A DNA stretch of 20,605 nucleotides from a bacterium (GTDB taxonomy: Bacteria > Bacillota > Clostridia > Lachnospirales > Lachnospiraceae), in contig SFRL01000053.1 in assembly GCA_004562765.1 (NCBI GenBank), positions 1 to 20,605 on the forward strand, given 5' to 3'. Each line of letters starts with the position of its first letter. The first letter of the stretch is position 1. The notes under the pieces were generated by a model. The model was given only the letters and a program-made list of their open reading frames with translations, had not been told where the DNA came from and ran no database searches. Positions 15,390 through 20,605 of the stretch are shown here, one piece after another. Made by a program: the position numbers and the translations under genes.

Positions 15390-16277
15390 TTACATCTCGT
15401 AGGAATCTACTTTGATAAATTTATTGATGATAAATGTCATGAGCAGACAAAGCAATAACAGCACTACTCCGATCGCACTGGCATAACCGTATTTGAAATA
15501 CTTGAAGCCCTGTGTATACAGATGCGTCGCCAGTACCTCTGTCTGGTGATTCGGTCCTGCCTCCGTCATGTTAAAGATCAAGTCAAAAAACTTCAGCGAA
15601 CCGATACAGTTCAGTGACATCGCCGTAGCCACCATCGGGCGGATCAACGGCAGTGTAATATGGAAAAACGCCTGCTTTTTCGTTGCACCGTCGATATAAG
15701 ATGCCTCATACAGACTCTTGTCAATACCTGATATCTGCGCCATGTATAGCATCATTGACTGTCCAACATATTGCCACAATGCCACGAATGCAATGACCTT
15801 CATCGGCAGATTAATAAATCCTTTCACATCCATCAACCACAGCGGACCTTGAATACCCCACTGGGCAAGGATCTGATTGATACCAAGTTTCGGACTGAAA
15901 ATGAACATCCACAAAAGACCTAACGCTGCCGAGGAAAGCACGCAGGGAAGATAATATACATTCTTAAAAAAGTTTCTTCCCTTTTGGATATTTGTCAGAA
16001 ATGCCGCTAAGAGCAAACCGAAAATAAGCTGCGACACGCAGGAAAAGATCATAAAGAATAATGAGTTTTTCAGTGCAATGCGCATCGTTTTATCATTTAA
16101 AAGCAACTGCTTATAATTTTCTAATCCAATAAATTCCGGTTTTGTCAGTGCATCATAACTGCAAAGTGAATAATACACAGACTGACAGATTGGAATAAAC
16201 AACACAAACGTAAATAACAGAAAAGCCGGCGCAACAAAGAACACAATCGCCTTTTTGTTTCTCAATAATTTGTCCAT
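15390..16277 (-). CDS. Carbohydrate ABC transporter permease, MalF/UgpA type
   Basis: A 295-residue inner-membrane permease with six predicted helices and the EAA motif EASYIDGATKKQAFFHITLP. It is the first of the two permeases. I chose the ATG at 16277 because GGGGAGG lies just upstream and the basic start MDKLLRNKK precedes the first helix. The frame continues upstream to 16331, but that extension crosses the intergenic hairpin and has no ribosome site of its own. It is co-transcribed with the lipoprotein gene and the MalG-type gene. The sugar cannot be read from the sequence. Confidence 0.92.
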   Translation of the reverse strand: MDKLLRNKKAIVFFVAPAFLLFTFVLFIPICQSVYYSLCSYDALTKPEFIGLENYKQLLLNDKTMRIALKNSLFFMIFSCVSQLIFGLLLAAFLTNIQKGRNFFKNVYYLPCVLSSAALGLLWMFIFSPKLGINQILAQWGIQGPLWLMDVKGFINLPMKVIAFVALWQYVGQSMMLYMAQISGIDKSLYEASYIDGATKKQAFFHITLPLIRPMVATAMSLNCIGSLKFFDLIFNMTEAGPNHQTEVLATHLYTQGFKYFKYGYASAIGVVLLLLCLLMTFIINKFIKVDSYEM

Positions 16278-16299
16278 AAAAACCTCCCCTATTCCAGAA

Positions 16300-16328
16300 A
16301 CTGCGGAACCGGTTTCCAGTTCCGCAGT
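16300..16328 (-). promoter_or_regulatory. Intercistronic stem-loop between binding protein and permease genes
   Basis: ACTGCGGAAC (16300-16309) pairs perfectly with GTTCCGCAGT (16319-16328). The minus-strand tail after it is only weakly T-rich. It probably protects the abundant binding-protein mRNA or lets only part of the transcripts continue, as is common in sugar ABC operons. Confidence 0.6.
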
Positions 16329-16363
16329 CAATGTCCATTCATGGATCAGCGAATGATCTCATA

Positions 16364-17719
16364 TTATTTCCATACGTTGTTTACATAAAAATCTTCTACT
16401 GTCTGCAAGCCTTCCTCTACCGGAGTACCCAGATAAATGGAAACCATTGCATCATCAAAAGTAGAACCTGCCTCTGTGGAAGCCAGCGACTCATTGTAGA
16501 AACCAAAGGTAGACTTTGCATTGCTGAATACATCCATGACATATGCCAGCTGTGCGGGTGCCTTGTCGGCATCATACTCAACGGTTGTTACAGGAATCTT
16601 TCCACCAACTTCAGCGGTATATTTCTGAGCAGTGTCATCGGTAAAATACTTCATGAAAGCAATGACAGCATCTTTGTGCTCTGTCGTTGCGCTCATTGCA
16701 AGACTGTCAGACTTTGCAATGACCCGTCCGTCTGTTCCGGGGAATGCAAACACGCCACACTTGCTCTCAAAATCAGGATTTGCACCGTTGATCTGTCCAA
16801 TCGCCCATGAACCCTGGATCAGCATTGCAGCTTCCTCATTGTAGAAGTTTGCGGTTGCAACATCATTGGTATCTCCGGCTGCTGTGGGCTGGAAGTACTT
16901 GGAGATCTCAAGAAGCTTGTTTGTTGCAGAAACAACATTTGCATCTGTCCAGTGTGCAGTACCTTCATTGATCGCATCCAAATCTACGCCCTCCGCATCA
17001 CACAGATATCCGGCTAACATAGATAAGCACCATGCGGTTCCTGCTGAAATGGTAAGCGGGGTGTAGCCTGCTGCCTGTAATTTCTCACATGCATCGAGCA
17101 TTCCGTTCCAATCAGTGGGCATCGTGGTAATGCCTGCTTTCTCAAACATTTCTGTATTATAGAATACACATGCTGCTGCGATATTGAGCGGAACAGCATA
17201 TATCTTTCCGTCATAAGTCTGCTGTGAGAACGCACCCTCGCCACCGTTGAATGTGTCGATCCATCCGTCTGCCTTCAGATAATCGGTCAGATCTGCGGTC
17301 ACACCAGGATTTACATATGTGTCAAGATTCGGTCCGGGGCTGACAATAAAGCAGTCCGGTGTCTCGTTGGAGGCAACCAGTGCATTCAGCTTCGTATAAT
17401 ACTCCTCCAGGTTTGTGGTGATGGGCGTTACATGATATTTTCCCTCATAATCCTTGTTAAATCTTTCAACAACGTCCTTGTAACCTAGAGAGATCAGATC
17501 CTCTGTTGCATTCAGGTCATCCCAGAACATCCATGTGATCTCTTCCACTTCGCCGCTTGCCGCTGCATCATTGCTTGCTGCCGCATCATCGCCGGCCGCC
17601 GCATCATTTCCCGCCGCACTGTCTGCCGGAGCAGAGTTTGAAGAACTGCTTCCGCATCCCACCAGAAGTGTAGATACCATGGCTACACTCAGTAAAACTG
17701 ATAATACTTTCTTCTTCAT
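16364..17719 (-). CDS. Sugar ABC transporter substrate-binding lipoprotein
   Basis: A 451-residue exported lipoprotein. MKKKVLSVLLSVAMVSTLLVGC is a signal peptide with a lipobox, with Cys22 as the lipidated residue. A low-complexity Ser/Ala/Asp/Gly tether (about 23-57) follows, then an extracellular solute-binding fold of family 1/8 (ITWMFWDD onward). The ATG at 17719 follows GGGAGG; the frame upstream to 17776 has no ribosome site and would hide the signal peptide. It is the first gene of the operon and captures an unidentified oligosaccharide or sugar. The gene points away from the AraC regulator, which probably controls it. Confidence 0.93.
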   Translation of the reverse strand: MKKKVLSVLLSVAMVSTLLVGCGSSSSNSAPADSAAGNDAAAGDDAAASNDAAASGEVEEITWMFWDDLNATEDLISLGYKDVVERFNKDYEGKYHVTPITTNLEEYYTKLNALVASNETPDCFIVSPGPNLDTYVNPGVTADLTDYLKADGWIDTFNGGEGAFSQQTYDGKIYAVPLNIAAACVFYNTEMFEKAGITTMPTDWNGMLDACEKLQAAGYTPLTISAGTAWCLSMLAGYLCDAEGVDLDAINEGTAHWTDANVVSATNKLLEISKYFQPTAAGDTNDVATANFYNEEAAMLIQGSWAIGQINGANPDFESKCGVFAFPGTDGRVIAKSDSLAMSATTEHKDAVIAFMKYFTDDTAQKYTAEVGGKIPVTTVEYDADKAPAQLAYVMDVFSNAKSTFGFYNESLASTEAGSTFDDAMVSIYLGTPVEEGLQTVEDFYVNNVWK

Positions 17720-17737
17720 AGTTAAAAACCCTCCCTT

Positions 17738-17771
17738 AAGATTAGTTGTATTTTGAATACAAATAAATCTT
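17738..17771 (-). promoter_or_regulatory. Leader hairpin adjoining the ribosome site of the lipoprotein gene
   Basis: TTGTATT-TTG-AATACAA (17746-17762) is a perfect dyad, and AAGATT (17738-17743) / AATCTT (17766-17771) extend it. In the mRNA this stem ends right before GGGAGG. It could govern translation or mRNA stability, or act as a DNA operator. Confidence 0.5.
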
Positions 17772-18062
17772 AGCAAACTGTGCCACCAGTTTCTTTAAAA
17801 TAGTTGCTTGTCATATATCAATAATTGCTATATTTATATTACTTGCTATATATAGATTGACTATTTTTTTGTTTTTTGTTGTTTTCTTTTTGGTTGTTTT
17901 TGCTTTATTTTTCATTCAATTTATATTTATCACAATAAAACAACCTATTTTGCACGACATTTTTTCATTTTTCTTGTAATTACCGCAATTCCATATAGCA
18001 ATTTTTTATTATTAATTACTTCTTCTTGCAAAAAAGCGCAATTTTTGATAAAATAATAGCAA
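17771..18062. promoter_or_regulatory. AraC/ABC divergent control region with TTGCTA repeats
   Basis: The 375-base gap between the lipoprotein and AraC genes is very AT-rich and has no gene. TTGCTATAT occurs at 17825-17833 and 17843-17851 (18 bp apart) and inverted at 17993-18001. The shorter TAGCAA occurs at 17771-17776 and 18057-18062, and TTGCT at 17804-17808. These are good candidates for AraC-family half-sites serving both promoters. Confidence 0.5.
18026..18054 (+). promoter_or_regulatory. Promoter of the araC-type gene
   Basis: TTGCAA (18026-18031), a 17-base spacer and TAAAAT (18049-18054) make a reasonable sigma-A promoter about 40 bases ahead of the ATG. A TAGCAA copy directly follows the -10 box, which would allow autoregulation. 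Confidence 0.5.
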
Positions 18063-18094
18063 GATTTAAGACAAGATGAAAGGACATCCTATTT

Positions 18095-18949
18095 ATGATC
18101 GAGACATTGAACGGAATAAAAGAGACGGTCAACTACAAGCAGATCAAAGGGTTCCTGCTCTTTGACAACACAGAATGTGAGGCATATCCCGAGCACTGGC
18201 ACACGGCATTGGAGATCATCGTCCCCCTGAAGAACAGTTATGAAGTTACCTGTAGAAACGAGGCACACCTTCTTCAGGAGCATGATCTTTTTCTCATGAA
18301 TTCAGGAGTTATTCACAGCATGAAAGAAGCAGGAGGCGAACGACTGATCTTTCAGGCAGATCTCTCTATGCTCCAGAACATCCCGGAAATCGAGGCGGTT
18401 CTCTCGAGCATTCCTTCCGTGTTACATATTACCCCCGAGAATGCTCCGGATATACATGGGCAGCTCTATGATCTGATGCGTGGGATTCAAAAGGAATATT
18501 TCAGCAGCAATATTTTGTCCGGCAGCGCCATCTATTCGAAGCTGCTGGAAATGCTCGTATTGATCGGTAGAAAATACACCGGCGAAGGCATTAAGGACGA
18601 GGTGACACACACAAAACAGAAAGAATACGCCGCAAAATTCATTTATGTCTGCCAATACATCCAGGAGCACTGCACGGAGGACATGTCTCTCGACGATGCG
18701 GCAAATCTTGCCGGATTCAGCAAGTATCATTTCACCAGACTATTTAAAGATTTTACCGGCTATTCCTTTTATAAATATCTGAACAAAAAAAGAATCGAAC
18801 ATGCAGAACGGCTCCTGATCGATCCCGAAGTATTGATCACAGAAGCCGCTCTCCAGTCCGGTTTTTCCAGTCTGTCATCCTTCATCCGGATGTTCAAGAT
18901 CATCAAAGGCTGTACGCCTACGGAATTCCGGAATATGAACCGGGAATAA
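18095..18949 (+). CDS. AraC-family transcriptional regulator of the sugar ABC operon
   Basis: A 284-residue regulator. The N-terminal cupin-type sensor domain has YPEHWHTALEI at 31-41, and the C-terminal pair of helix-turn-helix units occupies about 183-284 (SLDDAANLAGFSKYHFTRLF and ITEAALQSGFSSLSSFIRMF). AAAGGA lies ~13 bases before the ATG. It is divergent from the ABC operon and is the likely sugar-responsive activator. The last 32 bases overlap the 3' end of the racemase-family gene on the other strand. Confidence 0.93.
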   Translation: MIETLNGIKETVNYKQIKGFLLFDNTECEAYPEHWHTALEIIVPLKNSYEVTCRNEAHLLQEHDLFLMNSGVIHSMKEAGGERLIFQADLSMLQNIPEIEAVLSSIPSVLHITPENAPDIHGQLYDLMRGIQKEYFSSNILSGSAIYSKLLEMLVLIGRKYTGEGIKDEVTHTKQKEYAAKFIYVCQYIQEHCTEDMSLDDAANLAGFSKYHFTRLFKDFTGYSFYKYLNKKRIEHAERLLIDPEVLITEAALQSGFSSLSSFIRMFKIIKGCTPTEFRNMNRE

Positions 18950-19637
18950 AACAAGCCGGCTCCTCTAATCTATCAATATGTATTTCCATAATTTCAATGC
19001 ACGGAACCGGTGAATTCTCATCATTTAGAGCGAGTGGCAGCTCTGTACATCCCAATATGACCGCCTCTATTCCATGCTCGTTTTTCATATTTTGGATCAC
19101 ACTTTGTAATTCTTCAACAGTAGCCTCTTTCACCACTCCATATTCCAATTCTTTTGAAATCCGTTCATTTACCAACACACGCGTGGCAGGATCAGGAACT
19201 GTGACCTCAATTCCCCGGCTGATAAACGCTTTACTTAGATAATCCTTCTCCATCGTAAAGATTGTGCCTAAAAGTCCAACCCTATGATAGCCTTTTGAAG
19301 CAGCATATTCCGCTGCTGCCTCGGGAATGCTGATGAATGGAATATCTACATTCTGCGCAACCATATCATAGATAATATGCATGGTAGCCGCTGTGAGAGC
19401 GATAACCTGTGCGCCACTCTTTTCCAGATTGAAAATAGCCTGAGATACATACGCAGCCAGCTCTTCGTATTGCTCCTTTTCTACATATCTGAGTGCACGA
19501 TTGAGATTCAGACTCTCTATGGATATTTCCGGAAAATCAGTTCCACCACTCCGTTCATTGATCCGTCTGTTCAATTCTTTGTAATATATCAGAGTAGATT
19601 CCGGACCTGTTCCACCGACTAATCCGATTTTTTTCAT
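18918..19637 (-). CDS. Aspartate/glutamate racemase family protein lacking the first catalytic cysteine
   Basis: A 239-residue protein with the Asp/Glu racemase fold: MKKIGLVGGTGPEST at the start, the N-lobe motif LTAATMH at 81-87, and LGCTELP with Cys197 in the C-lobe. Standard PLP-independent racemases use two cysteines; the first normally lies in a CNTxH motif. Here that position is alanine (Ala83), preceded by Thr82, and the following Asn is also replaced. Ordinary two-base racemization is therefore doubtful. Some relatives with one cysteine act in one direction or perform decarboxylation. AAGGAGAT precedes the ATG. The 3' end overlaps the AraC gene by 32 bases, tail to tail. The substrate is unknown. 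Confidence 0.85.
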   Translation of the reverse strand: MKKIGLVGGTGPESTLIYYKELNRRINERSGGTDFPEISIESLNLNRALRYVEKEQYEELAAYVSQAIFNLEKSGAQVIALTAATMHIIYDMVAQNVDIPFISIPEAAAEYAASKGYHRVGLLGTIFTMEKDYLSKAFISRGIEVTVPDPATRVLVNERISKELEYGVVKEATVEELQSVIQNMKNEHGIEAVILGCTELPLALNDENSPVPCIEIMEIHIDRLEEPACFIPGSYSGIP

Positions 19638-19676
19638 CTGAAACTATCTCCTTTTTCTGTTTTATTTTCTCTCCAT

Positions 19677-19799
19677 TTAAATCGTATTTGTTTTCTTTTT
19701 CAAAGTTTCAATGATTTTCCTTCCAATACCACAATGCTGATATTCCGGCAATACAAAAATTGTTACCAGATAGCTTTCTGTCGTACTTCCCCAATCTTT
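19677..19799 (-). pseudogene. C-terminal remnant of a GNAT acetyltransferase
   Basis: Read on the minus strand, this stretch encodes SYLVTIFVLPEYQHCGIGRK followed by IIETLKKKTNTI and a TAA stop. That is the acetyl-CoA-binding motif A of GNAT enzymes (V-x-PEYQ-xx-GIG). No start or N-terminal half exists, because the upstream sequence is the DUF3800 gene. The fragment happens to be in frame with the TGA of that gene. It is most likely the leftover of a gene cut by insertion or rearrangement. Confidence 0.7.
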
Positions 19800-20495
19800 T
19801 CACATATTCGTATGTTTACATATTAATTCTTTTTTTGCCAAAGGTTTAAGATAATTCTTCTTCAGTGTTCTCTCATCTCCAAAGAAAAACAATTCCGATT
19901 TGGATAATGTATAATTTTCTGCTTTCAATTCGGTAAGTTTTAATGTGCAAATGAGATCTGCAACTTGAAACAGCCTATAATCTGCTGGAATCACCTTGCG
20001 GAATTCCACATTCTCCAACAACGCGTTAAAAACAGACGATAAAATTCTGGTCACTTCAATCTGTCCATTATCATAATAAACCTTTATAACGTCAAAACTG
20101 CAAAAGTAATTGTAATTATCACGAATAAATGCAGACAACTGTTTACTAAGCTTCCCCGCAGCTTCAACAGAACCCTCAATGTGCTTTTTCTCGATATATA
20201 TCGATTTAAAGCTAATATCCATGTGCCTAATGAATGCCATCATCTTCATCAGAATCTTCTGTCTATCCTTTACTGCATATCCACGATATTCTTCCTCTGA
20301 TCGTATTACCGGACCTGCATGTACACAATGATTTGACCATCCAATGTTATTAAGTTCTCCCTCCAGTGCTTTCAAATCATCTGAAATATCTACATTCTGT
20401 TCATGCATTACCATAGAAAGAATATAATATGGCGTACGAAAATCATATTGTCCAAAATCACCGGATTCATCTACAAATATGCTTAGTTCCTTCAT
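19800..20495 (-). CDS. DUF3800 domain protein, often on mobile DNA
   Basis: A 231-residue soluble protein with the DUF3800 hallmark FVDESGDFG at 7-15. Further acidic residues (Asp142 in YYDNGQ, Asp180 in VADLIC) fit an RNase H-like nuclease fold, although no activity is established that I know of. Such genes are common in phages and accessory islands. GGAGAAAG lies just before the ATG at 20495. The gene is flanked by a gene remnant on one side and a hairpin cluster on the other, which supports recent arrival. The base composition is more AT-rich than that of the prd and oxidase genes. Confidence 0.85.
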   Translation of the reverse strand: MKELSIFVDESGDFGQYDFRTPYYILSMVMHEQNVDISDDLKALEGELNNIGWSNHCVHAGPVIRSEEEYRGYAVKDRQKILMKMMAFIRHMDISFKSIYIEKKHIEGSVEAAGKLSKQLSAFIRDNYNYFCSFDVIKVYYDNGQIEVTRILSSVFNALLENVEFRKVIPADYRLFQVADLICTLKLTELKAENYTLSKSELFFFGDERTLKKNYLKPLAKKELICKHTNM

Positions 20496-20514
20496 ACTTT
20501 CTCCATAATCAGCA

Positions 20515-20605
20515 CCGCCCGTCTAACGGGCGGTTTGCTCTGAGGCTATAAGCCTCTGTTACCGGCCAGCGCCTAAAGACGCTGGCTTTCACTTTCGTTC
20601 AAGCC
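20515..20605 (-). mobile_element. Triple-hairpin element end, possibly IS605/TnpB right end with guide RNA
   Basis: Three perfect hairpins follow each other: CCGCCCGT/ACGGGCGG (20515-20533), GAGGCT/AGCCTC (20542-20556) and GCCAGCG/CGCTGGC (20565-20586), then GCTTGAACGAAAGTG when read from the right. Strong hairpins in a row next to a gene boundary are typical of the right end of IS200/IS605-type elements, where the TnpB guide RNA scaffold is also made. The tnpB gene itself would lie outside the window, so this is a tentative call. Confidence 0.4.

Noticed and set aside
16278..16331. N-terminal extension of the MalF-type permease from 16331
   Set aside because: It runs through the intercistronic hairpin and has no ribosome site, whereas GGGGAGG precedes 16277.
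17821..18062. CRISPR-like array in the AT-rich divergent gap
   Set aside because: The repeated TTGCTA units are only 6-9 bases, unevenly spaced and in both orientations, so they fit operator half-sites and not CRISPR repeats.

Overview
The window looks like chromosomal DNA from a spore-forming, gut-type Clostridia, most likely Lachnospiraceae. The evidence is moderate GC, strong AGGAGG-type ribosome binding sites, a proline-reductase-type Stickland gene set, an ABC sugar-uptake operon without its own ATPase, and a promoter of mother-cell sporulation type. No rRNA, tRNA or CRISPR array is visible. The assignment is inferred from gene content only.

Left part (1-5801): a leftward operon prdC - prdA - small two-repeat protein - prdB, resembling the D-proline reductase operon. 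The position that is selenocysteine in PrdB as I know it is an ordinary cysteine codon here. A divergent LysR-type regulator sits upstream; its perfect sigma-A-type promoter is followed at once by a terminator-like hairpin in the leader. The operon probably ends in a nested inverted-repeat structure at 112-219.

Middle (5833-9563): two adjacent leftward units. A TetR regulator and a CPA2-type cation/proton antiporter are controlled by a promoter clasped by two inverted GACC-N4-GGTC operators. An ArsR regulator, an ArsP-type permease and a small CxxC thioredoxin-like protein form an arsenical-type efflux operon.

Centre (9673-14424): the most unusual region. A rightward pair encodes a DUF2935 ferritin-like two-repeat protein and a 1245-residue multicopper oxidase built from three homologous modules. 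All copper ligands are present, but the motif order is rearranged: L3 and L4 come first, then L1 and L2 in the next module. A Cys/His-rich decapeptide repeat links modules 1 and 2. The upstream promoter resembles a sigma-K site and the oxidase has no signal peptide. My reading is a spore-surface metal oxidase related to MnxG, in an organism expected to be anaerobic.

Right part (14472-20605): a bidirectional terminator separates the oxidase from a leftward sugar ABC operon (lipoprotein, two permeases). A divergent AraC regulator lies across an AT-rich region that carries TTGCTA repeats in both orientations. Then come an aspartate/glutamate-racemase-family protein lacking the first catalytic cysteine, a remnant of a GNAT acetyltransferase, a DUF3800 protein, and three consecutive hairpins at the right edge that look like the end of an IS605/TnpB-type element.
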